Source: Volutella citrinella (lineage: Eukaryota > Ascomycota > Sordariomycetes > Hypocreales > Nectriaceae). From it: a stretch of 64,000 bases of DNA. The DNA is taken from NCBI GenBank assembly GCA_034401135.1, contig JAWZSP010000004.1:4712001-4776000 (forward strand), read 5' to 3'. Of the stretch, positions 1 to 11,734 are shown one piece after another (positions within the stretch are counted from its first letter, which is position 1; each line of letters opens with the position of its first letter). Below the pieces are notes generated by a model. That model was not told the DNA's origin. It searched no databases and saw only the letters and a list, made by a program, of their open reading frames with translations. The position numbers and the translations under genes are program-made.

Positions 1-21
1 TAACCATTAGATATGGAACAG

Positions 22-3000
22 CATGACTGTCCGGACAGCTTGTTCATCTTCAACGACTGCCCTTCATTTGGCGTGCCAGGCACTCTACAGCGGCGACTGT
101 TCCACCGCCCTGGTTGCAGGATCGAGCATCATCATGGAACCAACCATGACGATGGACATGTCGGCGCAGGGCGTGCTTGCCGCTGATGGGTCGTGCAAGA
201 CATTTGATGCCTCGGCCGATGGTTTTGCACGAGGAGAGGCGATCAATGCTATTCTCATCAAGCCGCTGGACGATGCACTCCGTCAAGGCGACAATATCCG
301 GGCCGTCATCAGGGCCACGGCTGTCAACTCGGATGGCAAGACTTCACGGCTTGGATGCCCCAGCACCGCATCACAAGTGAGAATGATAAAGAGGGCCTAC
401 AGCGTAGCAGGCATCGAAGACTTCTCCCAGACTCCTTTCATCGAGTGCCATGGCACTGGTACGCCGGTCGGAGACCCCCTCGAGGTGGCTGCCGTGGCCC
501 ACGTGTTTGGCGAGTTTGGGGCTCACATCGGTTCCGTAAATCACCAACAATGCCCTAGTGTAACTAAATTGATGCTAACTAATCCCAAGGTCAAACCAAA
601 TGTCGGCCATGGCGAGGGTGCGTCGGGTCTCACGAGTATCATCAAGTCGGTTTTGTGCCTGGAGAAGGAGACCATTCTACCAAACATCAACTTCAATGAA
701 GCGAACCCAGAGAGTAGCTCTGCCCCCTTCTCCGCCAAACGCCCTGCAGCACTAACTTTGCATCCACTAGTACCCTCGTTGACGGACCGGCTCGTGGTTC
801 CAATCGAGCCTACGCCTTGGCCTAAAGGAAAGAAGCAGCGCATCAGCGTCAATTCGTTTGGCATCGGAGGCGCGAACGGACATGTGAGTGGAGACGCCCC
901 GTGCAAGACCTAAGCAAAACGTTTCTAACTGGGCAGGTCATCCTTGAGTCGGCATCATCCTTTGGCTGTACTGCCAGTATGTCTGGGGCAGGTGCACCCT
1001 CATTATCAGAACGGGGAGGACCGACTGAGAGAGCCAAGCACTCACCACTGCTCCTCCCTCTTTCGGCGAGCACGAAAGAGTCGCTCCAGAGTCGGGCCAA
1101 CGACATCAAATCATTTGCTGAGAAGGAAAAGGTATCCTTGGGCGACATTGCGTACACCCTAGGGGAGAGAAGAATCCATCTAGCCCACCGAGGGTTTTTC
1201 ATATCAAGCAATGGATCGATCAAGGACGTCGAGTTTGTCACAGGTCAGAAGGCTTGCAATCCGAACCTCCCAAAGACGGATGCAATCTTCGTATTTAACG
1301 GCCAAGGAGCACACTGGGCAGGGATGGGTAGAGAGCTACTTCAGTTCTCGGCGTCATTTCGCAAAGACATCCGGCTGATGGATCAGGTATTGCAGAGGTT
1401 AAGTGACCCTCCAGCCTGGACAATTGAAGGTTTGCACGGCTCCTGGCATCAATTATCGACAACAGCCAATGAAGGATGCTAATGATTCAACGCAGGAGTT
1501 CTCCAGTCAAGCGATATCCTTGTTCAGCAATCCATCAATGAACCTGATCTCGCACAGCCCTTGTGCACCGCAATCCAGGTTGCCTTGAACAACCTTTTAG
1601 TTGCGTGCGGCATTACACCTAAAGCAGTCATTGGGCACTCCAGTGGCGAGATAGCCGCATCGTACTCGGCTGGCGCTCTGGACCTCGACGAGGCTATCAG
1701 TTGCGCATATCTTCGCGGTCAAGCTGCGAAGCGGAACCGTCGACAGGGCGCAATGGCAGCCATTGGGTTGAGTCGGTCAGAGACGGTGCCCTACTTGATC
1801 GACGGAGTGCAGGTGGCTTGCGATAACAGCCCCAAGAGCGTCACAATCTCAGGAGATGAGGAAAAGATTGAAGAGGTCTTGCAGGCTATTCGAGAAGGGG
1901 AGCCAGACGTGTTTACCCATCGACTTGCCATCAACGTTGCGTACCACTCAGGTAAGTGAGCCGCTGAGCCCTCACATCTGGAAATGTTGACGAATTGACC
2001 ATTGGGCCGCAGAGAACATGGTAGAACTGGGCCACAAGTACGAAAAGGACATGGCAGGCTGTGTGGTTGGAAAGGAGCCATCCATTCCCTTCTACTCGAC
2101 GGTGGATGGCGTCCCTCCCAAGTCCCAACCAGTCCCGAGTCCCAAGTACTGGACAATGAATCTCACTCACCCAGTCTCCTTTTCTGCCTCCATGGAGGCT
2201 CTCTTGAGGGACATGCCCGAGATCTCGGCCATTGTCGAGATTGGACCGCACCATGCCCTGAGAGCCCCCATCCGACAGATTATCCAGGCGCTCGATGCCA
2301 AGACCCCTCCCCAGATTGTGCCTACGTTGGTCCGAAACGAGAATTCAGCTGAGTCCATTCTCAAGACACTCGGCCACTTGTACACGGATGGATACAACGT
2401 TGACTTTTCCCAAATCAACCCAAGGGGCTCGCTGGTGGCCAATCTCCCAAACTATCCTTGGGATCACAGCAAAGAATTCTGGAGAGAGAGTCGACTCTCC
2501 AAGGCCTGGAGACAACGAAAGCACCCCCATCATGAGTTGCTCGGGTCTCCATGCTTGGAAGCCAGCGACTCGGAGCCCGCGTGGAGGAATATCTTGCACC
2601 ACTCGGACGTGCCATGGCTTGGTGAGCACCAGGTTGGGGGGAACATTGTCTTTCCCTGCGCGGCGTATGTCGCACTGATGGGCGAGGCGGCGAGGCAGCA
2701 TCTTGGCGCATCGGGGTACGCCATCCGCAACCTCATGATCAAGTCGGCGCTTGTCATGCCGGACGCGGAAACGGTGGAAATACTGACAACGATGCGGCCG
2801 TTGAGAGTCACCCAACTGACCAACTCGGCGTCGTGGTATGAGATATCAGTCTCGGTGCTCAGCGCGGACCTGTGGACGGAAACCTGTCTGGCTGAAGTCT
2901 CATCTGCTGAGGGAGAGGGACCCAAGATGCAGAGCGACATCAAACCGTTCGTTCGAAAGGTACCCAAGAATGCATTCTACGACCAGATGCAGCACATCGG

Positions 3001-6000
3001 CATTGCGTATGGCCCTCGCTTTCGCTGTCTGGGGGATATGACGGCCGACCCCAGCCAATACAAAGCAAACGCTAGACTAAAGGAACTCCCAGTCGAGGGC
3101 GAATCACCGTACGCCGTCCACCCCACGACGATTGATGGGTGCCTGCATCTGGGTGCAGTGGCTGGCTGTCACGGAGTTGCAAGGAACCTGACGCGACTTG
3201 TGCTCCCACTCAGCATCACGCATCTAACAGTGAGGCCTGCTGGCCCTGAACTGGCGGCTGAGGTGACGCTGGATTCATCGACAGGTCTTGCAAGTCTCGT
3301 GGCGACTGCCGTTGGAAGTGATGCTGTTGTAGTCAGCTACGAGGGCGGCAAGGGAATCTCGCTTGACTTGGGTGACAGGCGCCAAGAGAGTGAGAACTGG
3401 CACTTGGCACACTTGAAATGGCGACCCGACATCTACTTCCAAGATCCTGCGAGTCTATTCCAGAGGGGCCCTTCCACGCGCAAGCCGGATGCGATTTTCA
3501 AACTCATGACCGGCCTGGGCATTCTGCAGACGCTCGAGGCCGTCGAGACACTGGAAACGCCGCCCACCGGTTACCTCGTGAAGTACCACGGCAGGCTGCA
3601 AAAGCAAAGGGACCTGATTGCTACCGGGAGCCTCGATGGCATCGACGCGGGGGCTAGAGCGTGGGTGTCGATGGACGTGGGTGCCCGGGACAGACTCCTG
3701 GACTCGCTGCAGACGCAGATGGAAGACCTGGGGACGCCCGACATTATCGGCTCTGCAAAGCTGGGGAGAACCATCTCGAGGCGGGAGAACGTGGAGAAGA
3801 TCTTCAAAGGCGAAATCAACCCCGTGGAGCTGTTCTTGGCCGATGATGGGCTCGCTCACCTCTACGGCTTCGGGAGTAACAGGCTGGACCCGAGCGCCTT
3901 CATCAAACTCAAGGCGCACTCGATCCCGACGCTTAAGATTCTCGAGGTCGGCGCGGGAACGGGCGGCATCACGGCGATACTCCTGAGATGGCTTGTGAAC
4001 AAGCAGGGCATCAGGACCTACTCCAACTACTGCTACACGGACGTTTCGTCTGGCTTCTTCGTGGCTGCCAAGGACAAGTTCAAGGAGTGGAGTGGGATCG
4101 AGTTCAAGGTTTTGGACATTGAAAAGGACCCGGCCGAGCAGGGCTTCAAGCTCGAGTCTTATGATCTAATTGTTGCCTCGAATGTGAGATGTGTCGCTGT
4201 CTGTTCCTTTGGGACGTGGTAGTGCTGACGACGATGCAGGTGCTTCACGCAACCACGTCGATACAGCAATCGTTGAAGCATGTACGCTCCCTCCTCCGGC
4301 CGGGGGGTTGCTTGTATCTCCATGAGCTGATTGACTGTGAGTCTCGCTAGTCCCACTAAACCAGCTCTTCATTTCTGACCTAACCCCTTCACGCAGCAAT
4401 GTTAACGCGCAGCGTCGACTACATCATGGTAGGTCACGCCAGAGTCCTGATTCCACTCGACTTGACATGTTGACACGTATATGCTTAGGGTGTTTTGCCT
4501 GGATGGTGGGTAGGCGAAGCCGATGGGCGCGAGGAAAGCCCTTACATCTCCCTCGAAAGATGGGATCAAGAACTTCAACAGGCTGGATTCTCGGGTCTCG
4601 ATTCCACCAACTACGACGATGATCCTCCGTATCACTTATGTGCGCAGATGACCAGTACGGCGTTGGACCCCACGCCAGAGTCTGTTGGGGACCGACGGGT
4701 CGTCTTGTTGTACAAGGACGCAAAGAGCGAGTTTGCCCTCGCCATTGCTCACGCCCTTGGGCAGCAGGGTGTCCCCGTCGGCTGGGTCGAGTTTAGTTGC
4801 CTAAACCAGCAAGATGACGCGGAGCACGTTATCTCCACCACTGAACTGGAGGCACCCTTCTTTGACAATATATCGGAGCACGACTACACGACCTTGCAAG
4901 ACTACCTGTCCAAGACGCAGGCGGGGACTCTCTGGCTCACGCGAGCCTCGCAGATGGGTTGCGTAGATCCCCGATACGCTCTCGCCCTTGGGTTTGCCCG
5001 GACGGCTCGAATAGAGCTGAACATTCCCTTTTGGACCGCTGAGATTGACGCATTGGGCCCTCTGTCACTTACAGCTGCTGTGAAACTGATCGAGAAGTTT
5101 GTAGGGCGAGAACCGGACAAGGAGATGGCAGACACGGAGTACGCGATTCACGAAGGCGTCATACACATAGGTCGTTTTAGCTGGATGCCCACGTCGGCAG
5201 AGCTGCAGCCCGTTCTCCAACAGGACACGGTCAAACAGATGACAATCGGCCAATTCGGTCTGCTTGACTCGCTGCACTGGGTCGAGCGTGACGCGGTGGC
5301 CCCGTTAGAGGATCAAGTCGAGGTTGAAATCGGCAGTGTTGGCCTTAACTTCAGGGTATGGATGCACAACCCCTGGCTACTCAACTCCAAGCTAGCTTAC
5401 GTGACAGGACATCATGGTCGCCATGGGCATTATTCAGGGGCTGCCAGACCATCTCGGCATGGAGGCATCGGGCGTCGTTACACGAGTGGGTGCCGGCATC
5501 ACGCACCTCAAGGTCGGTGACAATGTCATTACCGTCTTCTCCGGCTTTTTTTCTACTAGAAAGACGTTGCCAGGCAGATGTGTCTTCAAAATGCCGCCAA
5601 AGTTTTCACATGAAGAGGCAGCAACCCTACCGGTTGTTTATTCGACAGTCATACATGCCATGATGAATCTTGCACAAATGACAAAGAGCCAGGTGAGAGA
5701 TCTGGCTATTCCCCCAAACCGTAGACCTTTGACTGACACCTGGCAAGTCCATTCTCATCCACTCTGCTACCGGCGGCGTGGGCCAGGCGGCCTTGAATCT
5801 TTGCCGGATAATTGGCATTGAGGTAAGACGGAGCGCCCATCATTTTCCAATCTCGGTGAATTCTAATGCTGGAATTTCTTGGATGCAGGATATCTACGCG
5901 ACAGTCGGGAGCGATGAAAAGATCCAGCACCTCATTGACACCTTTGGCATTGCAAAGGAGAGAATCTTCCACTCGCGCAACGATAGCTTCCTTGACGACA

Positions 6001-7789
6001 TCATGCGCGCAACTCGAGGCCGAGGTGTCGACGTAGTCCTGAACTCCTTGTCCGGAGACCTGCTGCACGCCTCGTGGAAGTGCGTGGCCAAGTGCGGAAA
6101 GATGCTGGAGATTGGCAAGCGGGATATGCTTGAGCACGGCAAGCTGGCGCTCGACGGGTTTGAGAATAATCGAGTGTTTTACGGCATCGATTTGGAACGA
6201 CTGACTGTTGACCAACCCGAGGAACTAGAGAAGTACGCCCGCCCCCTTTGGCTTGTTGTGAAAGTCCGGAGACTGATTGTGTTGCAGACTAATCGGCCAG
6301 TTGACGGCCATCTCATCGAAATCGCCCATCACACCAATACGACCGATCCACACGTTCCCAGCACACAAAGTCAGTGAGGCGTTTCGATTTATGAAGAAGG
6401 GCCAGCACATTGGAAAGATCGTTATAAATATGCCCAAGGACAAGCAAGACATTCCATCCACCCGGGAGGAGAAACAAGCGCCGATATCCAGCACCGCCAC
6501 TTACTTGCTCATCGGCGGGCTGGGCGGGCTCGGCAGGGCTACAGCTTCGTGGCTCGTTGAGCAAGGTGCCAGGAGCCTCTGCTTCCTCTCGAGATCGGCC
6601 GGAAAGAGCGGAGAGCATGACGACTTTCTAGACGAGTTGAGAGTGCAAGGCTGTGCCGTGGTTGTTGTCGCAGGCAGCGTTGCCGAAATGGCCCACGTCA
6701 AGCGGGCCATTGACTCGTGTCCGACCCCCATTGCGGGCGTGATGCAGCTTTCCATGGTTCTACGGGCAAGTCAACGACTGCAAACAGATCTCTACTCAAG
6801 CTCCTATGGCTAACCAGTATCGACAGGACCGTGAAATGGCCAAGATGACCCATGAGGAGTGGAAGGCCGCCCAAGACCCAAAGGTGCAGGGCACTTGGAA
6901 CCTGCACAACGCGCTACTCGACACAAGACTCGACTTCTTTGTCCTCATATCCTCGTTGTCCGGTAGCTTTGGCCATCCGGGCCAGGCAAACTATGCGTCG
7001 GCAAACACGTTTCTCGACGCGTTTGTGCAGTATCGTCATGGCCTGGGCCTCGCCTGTTCGACCATCGACCTGGGCGGGATGGAGGACATTGGCTATCTCA
7101 GCGACAAACCGGTCAAACTGCAGCAATACCGCACGAATGGCCTCTTTATGCTGCGAGAGAGCAACCTTGTCCAGGGGATTCGCATCGCCATTGCCCGCTC
7201 GCAGCCACCAGCTGGACCAGGGTCGGACAAGTGGCACGACGGCGCCTACGTTAACAAGTCCCAGTTCGCGCTGGGCCTGCGGTCCGTCAAGGCCATGTCA
7301 GATCCTATGAACCGACTACTCTTCAAGCACGATCCCCGCCTGGGCGTCTACCACAACATGGACGCGCGGGAGGACTCGAGCGACGAAGCCAGGGACCAAG
7401 GACTCCGCGAGTTCCTGACCCGCGTCGAGGCCGATCCTCTGCTGCTCAACGAGCCCGAGATGCTGGAGAAGGTGTCCTGGGAGATTGGGCGCACCCTTTT
7501 TATCTTCATGCTGCTGCCGGAGGAGGACCTGGACATTGACATGACGCTCGAGTCGGTGGGCATCGATTCGTTGGTGAGCGTCGAGATTCGGAACTGGTGG
7601 CGCAAGAGCTTGCGGACCAACATTACCGTCTTGGAGATTAAGCAGGCGGGCACGATAAAGGGGCTGGGGAAGCTGGCGATATCGTCTCTGCGAGAAAAGT
7701 ATGGCGTCGGGGCTGATGGCGAGGATGGGAGTGGGAGTGATTGGGATGTGATTGAAGCGCCAAAGGAAAACGGGCATGTGGACAGTTGA
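22..7789 (+). CDS. Highly reducing type I polyketide synthase, 5' end outside window
   Basis: Iterative PKS building a reduced, C-methylated polyketide chain in the cytosol. Exons: 22-535, 590-883, 937-1429, 1496-1951, 2013-4183, 4240-4336, 4397-4428, 4489-5355, 5408-5692, 5748-5822, 5889-6232, 6288-6765, 6827-7789; phases agree and give about 2355 residues. Order: KS (active-site TACSSS near residue 7, ECHGTGT, KPNVGHGEG), AT (GHSSGE near 480), DH (H in GEHQVGG near 788, partner D in TIDGCLH), C-methyltransferase (LEVGAGTGG near 1227), ER (HSATGGVG near 1745), KR (IGGLGGLG near 1950, LSGSFGHPGQANYASAN), ACP (GIDSLVS near 2281). No release domain follows the ACP. All catalytic motifs are intact. 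An acceptor at 21 would restore the usual GPSMT lead-in to the KS cysteine. The residue before TAC is Arg, where Asp is usual. The product cannot be predicted, and no tailoring genes are obvious to the right. Confidence 0.95.
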
Positions 7790-7994
7790 GTCATGGCACG
7801 GTAAGGGCTGTGGGTATTGGTAACAATGTTCACTGTGATTCTGATACTGCACCATTGCATGCAACGGCTTGTTCTCTATCTCTCTATCGTACATGTCTAC
7901 AGTCCTAGGCCGTTGTAGCTGCCTCACTTTTCCCAGAATGCTCCTCAAACCATGCAACAATAGCCTCAACTAGGTCAACTAAAGGCCACCACCG

Positions 7995-9515
7995 TCATTT
8001 GCTGCTGCGAATCTTGTTCTCAAACGTAATCACCACGGCGTCGTGGTCCGAGGTCCACTCATTGTTGGAGAAGTCCTCATGCTCTGGCTTGGGGTTGCCA
8101 ACGTGACCCGAGGATGCCTTGACGGGCTTGAGCGCGCCCTTGTACAGGATGTAGTCGATGCGGTCCATGGGCTCGTCTCTGGGGTTACCGTTGCTGTCCT
8201 TGTAGTCGCTGTTCTTCTTGTAGATGGGCGACCAGGTGTTGTGCGGCGCAGTGACGGGGTCAGTGTCGACCTGACGCAACGCATCCTTCAGGCCCGCGGC
8301 CTCGGCAATCTTGGAGGTAGGCCAGTCGAATTGGCCGACCTTGTTGCCACAGTGCCGCGCCTTGTCTGTCCAGTCCAGGTGCGACGGCGCATTGAAATCG
8401 CCAAAGAGGAGGACGGGGATGTTGTCGGCCTTGCCAATGTCGGACTTCATGAGATCGACAGTCTTTTGCATCTGCTGGGCTCGCTGGGACTTCTTCTCGG
8501 CGTCGAGCACGGACTGCGGGCTTTGGCCGTCGAAGCAGAGGTTGTAGGGAGCGTAAGGGTAGGCGTTGAGGTGGACGTTCCACGCGTTGACTTCATCGCC
8601 GCCCAGAGAGACGCGGAGGGCGATGCCGTGGTCGTGGTCGGGGTAGACCTCGGCGATCTTGTGGCGAGTAATAAAGGCAATGCTCGTCTTCATCGTGCCG
8701 TGGCGGTAAAAGTTCCAGCCCAGCATGTTGGCCAGTCGCTGGGCGTCCATGCCGTTGCACTCCTGCAGACCGACAATGTCCACGTCCTGGCTGGCGAGAT
8801 ACCTGACCTGCTTCCGCTGGTAGTCCTTGACTTGGCTGCCGCTGTGCCAGAGGTTGTATTGGAGAGCCCGCGGCTGCTGCACGAGCTTCTGTCCGCGGCC
8901 GACGACGGTAATCTTGACTTCTATGGTGGTTGACACGCTGCCCTCGGTTGCCTTGACCTTGAACTTGGTCTCGCCAGCCGCTGATGGAGTCCCTGTGATT
9001 TCACCCGCATCGGAGACGGAGGCCCAGCCAGCGCCCCCTTCAAACTTTGCCTTGCCGTTGCCCGACATGCCGATCATGCCTCCAATCTTGGCCGTATACT
9101 TCTCCCCAACCCGGGCATTTTGCAGACTCATGCTGTCGGTGATGAACTCTAGGTCGCCCCTGCGGACGACAAGGTTGCGGATCGGGTCGGCAAGCCATGT
9201 GTAGCCATCTTGGTAAAGGAAGTAGGCCTCGTAGGTCCCGGGCTCGAGGGAGGCAGACGATATGTCCAGCTCGCCCGATGCCTGCGTCACGTATTCCCAC
9301 TTGGTGGATGCGACAATCTGCACTTGGTCCTTGGGGCCTTCACCCAACTTCCAGACTCCAATCCAGTTCTTGGCATCGACCCGGGACGTCTCGTACTTGA
9401 ACTTGAAGCTGCTGCCCTGCACAAGAGAGAACTGGCCATCGGCTCGGGGTGTCGGTTGCGCGAAGGCGGTCGCGGCGGCCAGGACCGCCAGTGCAGTGGT
9501 TAGAAACGACTTCAT
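7995..9515 (-). CDS. Secreted endonuclease/exonuclease/phosphatase-fold protein with Ig-like domain
   Basis: Single exon, 506 residues. A signal peptide is clear (Lys-Ser start, hydrophobic core, cut near TAFAQP). Residues 20-120 form a beta-rich N-terminal domain. Residues 125-205 (FITDSMSLQNARVGEKYTAKI onward, GTPSAAG) resemble a putative-Ig/He_PIG domain. From about 215 a DNase I-like EEP fold follows, with YNLWHSG, GLQECNG (metal-binding Glu), VHLNAYPYAP, GDFNAPS and terminal SDHDAVV. The metal and catalytic residues are therefore present. Family members cut nucleic acid, phosphodiesters or sphingomyelin; the substrate here is not decidable. It lies tail-to-tail with the PKS, about 200 bp away, with no visible functional link. 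An outside-acting phosphodiesterase is an inference from the signal peptide. Confidence 0.88.
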   Translation of the reverse strand: MKSFLTTALAVLAAATAFAQPTPRADGQFSLVQGSSFKFKYETSRVDAKNWIGVWKLGEGPKDQVQIVASTKWEYVTQASGELDISSASLEPGTYEAYFLYQDGYTWLADPIRNLVVRRGDLEFITDSMSLQNARVGEKYTAKIGGMIGMSGNGKAKFEGGAGWASVSDAGEITGTPSAAGETKFKVKATEGSVSTTIEVKITVVGRGQKLVQQPRALQYNLWHSGSQVKDYQRKQVRYLASQDVDIVGLQECNGMDAQRLANMLGWNFYRHGTMKTSIAFITRHKIAEVYPDHDHGIALRVSLGGDEVNAWNVHLNAYPYAPYNLCFDGQSPQSVLDAEKKSQRAQQMQKTVDLMKSDIGKADNIPVLLFGDFNAPSHLDWTDKARHCGNKVGQFDWPTSKIAEAAGLKDALRQVDTDPVTAPHNTWSPIYKKNSDYKDSNGNPRDEPMDRIDYILYKGALKPVKASSGHVGNPKPEHEDFSNNEWTSDHDAVVITFENKIRSSK

Positions 9516-10634
9516 GATGTGCTCGTGTGCTCGACTTCCGTAACGGTCATGGAGGACGGGTGGAATGAGGCTTTATGAAAGCACCACCAGTGGAGCAGCG
9601 ACACCCGGCAAGGATGCTGGGTGCGGGTGTGGACGTCATTTATCGCCGCTCAATTTGGTCGGGGCTGTGCTGGAGGATCCTCGCTGCGCTAGACGCTTTT
9701 ATTTGGCGAAGCCCAGCCTCATGGGGTCATTCCGAAACAATCAAGGCTGGCGAGGGGCTGATGGGATGGGTGGCATGAAATTACACAATAAGCGCTTGCA
9801 ACACACCCGTGTATGACAGCTGTGCGGCGGTGCCTACCACCAGAGGGGATGGGATGAGACTTGGCGATGGCTCGACCTGTTCTTTTCCATGAGGGCAATC
9901 TTTCTGATGCCGCCTGTCAGCTCAGTACAGAGCACGTCCCTCACGTCTTCACGTCTTCACGTCTTGGTATCGGCGCCAGCGCCACCTTGGCAGCTTAACG
10001 CCGTGCCAAACAACAATCATCCCTGTCGTGCCCTAATTTCAGTGCTATTTTTGGCTGCCACATCCTACTTGTTGCCCCACAGCCGCTTCTGGGGATGAGA
10101 TGAAGGATCATGGTGGCGATCAAACTCGATGGCCCGATTTGCTAGCGACTATGCATACCCCGTGTTGACACAGACTCTATGTTTGAGCCAATTGTCGGTC
10201 ATCGTCTATTCATAGCTCCATGCTTGTGTTTCTGCCGCAGGTGTTGACCGTGTTGCCGGTCAGAAGAATCATCAACGCAAATCTTTGAGGCGATGCAATC
10301 CCTTGAAGGATCTCGCAGTACGATGTAGCCAATAAGACTGAAGAAGAATCTCAGGCTGAGAAGATGGATAAATTTGTCCCAGATTGCGCGATCCTTCCGC
10401 GGCGCTGCGGATAGCCTGGCAATGCATGATCTCATCAAAGGATCCTGAATACAGGCGAAGCTGGGGGCAGGATTCACAGTGATATTATTCAATGTAAAAC
10501 TGCTAACAAGTTATAATTAATATTGCCACAACACTTCCTACAACTCCACCACAAGATCGACGGCACAGCCTCCCCCATCTTAGGCACTCTAGTCTTCGCC
10601 GTATTCATCGATACCGTCCTTCTCAGTCTACTCT
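9516..10634. other. Intergenic, upstream of the EEP gene
   Basis: No convincing coding sequence on either strand. It holds the promoter of the leftward EEP gene and the 3' flank of the Ecm4-like gene. The only structure seen is a short tandem repeat at 9942-9965. Confidence 0.5.
9942..9965. repeat. 8-bp tandem repeat, three copies
   Basis: Three perfect copies of CACGTCTT, preceded at about 9933 by a further CACGTC. It lies about 430 bp upstream of the EEP start. It could be a local slippage repeat or a cluster of CACGTC bZIP-like sites. Confidence 0.7.
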
Positions 10635-11734
10635 TCACAGAGGATCAACGAGAACCCTGGGCCCCGCAGGCACAATGAGCGGTGCATCAGGCCCAAGCAC
10701 AATCTTGTTTCTCCCACCCGCATACGCACGCGCGTACCCGCTAATATACGGCGCCGTCGTCTTGTAAAAGGCCCCCCGTGTCTCACCCGTCTCATCCCGG
10801 TCCCAGTAGAGTCTGCGGAACCACAGGGACAGCTGCGGATAGTCATGTCGGATGGACTTGATGTTGCAGAGAAACACGGAGTGGTAGGCCACGTCGAAGC
10901 GCGCAATCGTCGTGTACAAGCGCACGTCGGCTTCCGTCAGCGAGTCACCGAGGAGGTATCGCTTCCCGTGTCCCAGCATCTCCTCGAGCCGGTCCAGGGA
11001 TGCAAACAGCGGCTTGATATTGTCGTCGTAGGCTTCCTGTGACTTGGCGAAGCCTACTTTGTACACGCCGTTGTTGACCGTGTTGTATACCCATTCGTTG
11101 ATGGCGTCAATCTCGCCCCGAAGTTGAAGAGGATACAGGCCGCCGCCTGTCTTGCTAGTCTCTCTCAGGTGCTCCGGGAGCAAGTCGTCGAATTCGGCAT
11201 ACAGCATGCGGATAATCTCAGCAGACTCGTTGTTGACCAGGGTGTCTGCCTTCTTGTCCCACAGCACCGGGACGGTGTATCGCCCGGTGTAGCTTGGATC
11301 TGCGTGCAGGTACAGCTCCTTGAGCTTCTTGAACCCATGAAGGGGGTCCTCGGGAAGTGAATCGCCCTCGCCACTGAAGTACCAGCCCTCGGGACCCATG
11401 TCAAAGTGCACCTGGTACAGGTCAATGATGTCTTCAAGACCCTTTATGACACGGACGATCATGGTGCGGTGGGCCTATCAATATTAGAACCAATGCCATC
11501 ACTCCCAACGGTCTGCTTAAACCTACCCAAGGGCACCCGGGCGAAAGGTACAGGGCATAGCGACCCTTTTCCGCTGGGTACTTGGCGTCGGGGCTGCGAG
11601 AGACGAAGTTGCGGAATGCGCTATCAGGCCTGGCAAACTTGCCACCCTCGTGAACGGGCTAGACATGTCAGCACGCAGTGACAAGGAGGTTCCAGGGTAC
11701 ATACAGGTCCTAGGCTAGTAGTAGTCTTGGACAT
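10635..11734 (-). CDS. Glutathionyl-hydroquinone reductase (Ecm4/omega-GST type)
   Basis: Cysteine-type glutathione transferase that reduces glutathionyl-(hydro)quinones in the cytosol. Exons on the minus strand: 11734-11705, 11658-11527, 11474-10635, in phase, 333 residues. The first two exons are short but needed: exon 2 supplies EGGKFARPDSAFRNF, AEKGRYALY and the catalytic cysteine in SPGCPW, continued by exon 3 with AHRTMIVRVIKGLED, the Ecm4 signature. Exon 3 adds TVPVLWDK, VNNESAEIIRM and the helical C-terminal domain (GDSLTEADVRLYTTIARFD). Length fits the family (about 320-370). The start at 11734 is the only Met giving an open phase into exon 2. Starting at the Met of exon 3 would lose the active site. 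No cluster partner is obvious. Confidence 0.9.

Noticed and set aside
8043..8933. 296-codon open frame on the plus strand
   Set aside because: Antisense to the EEP gene, which has a signal peptide and full catalytic motifs. The mirror frame has only biased Val/Leu/Gly composition.
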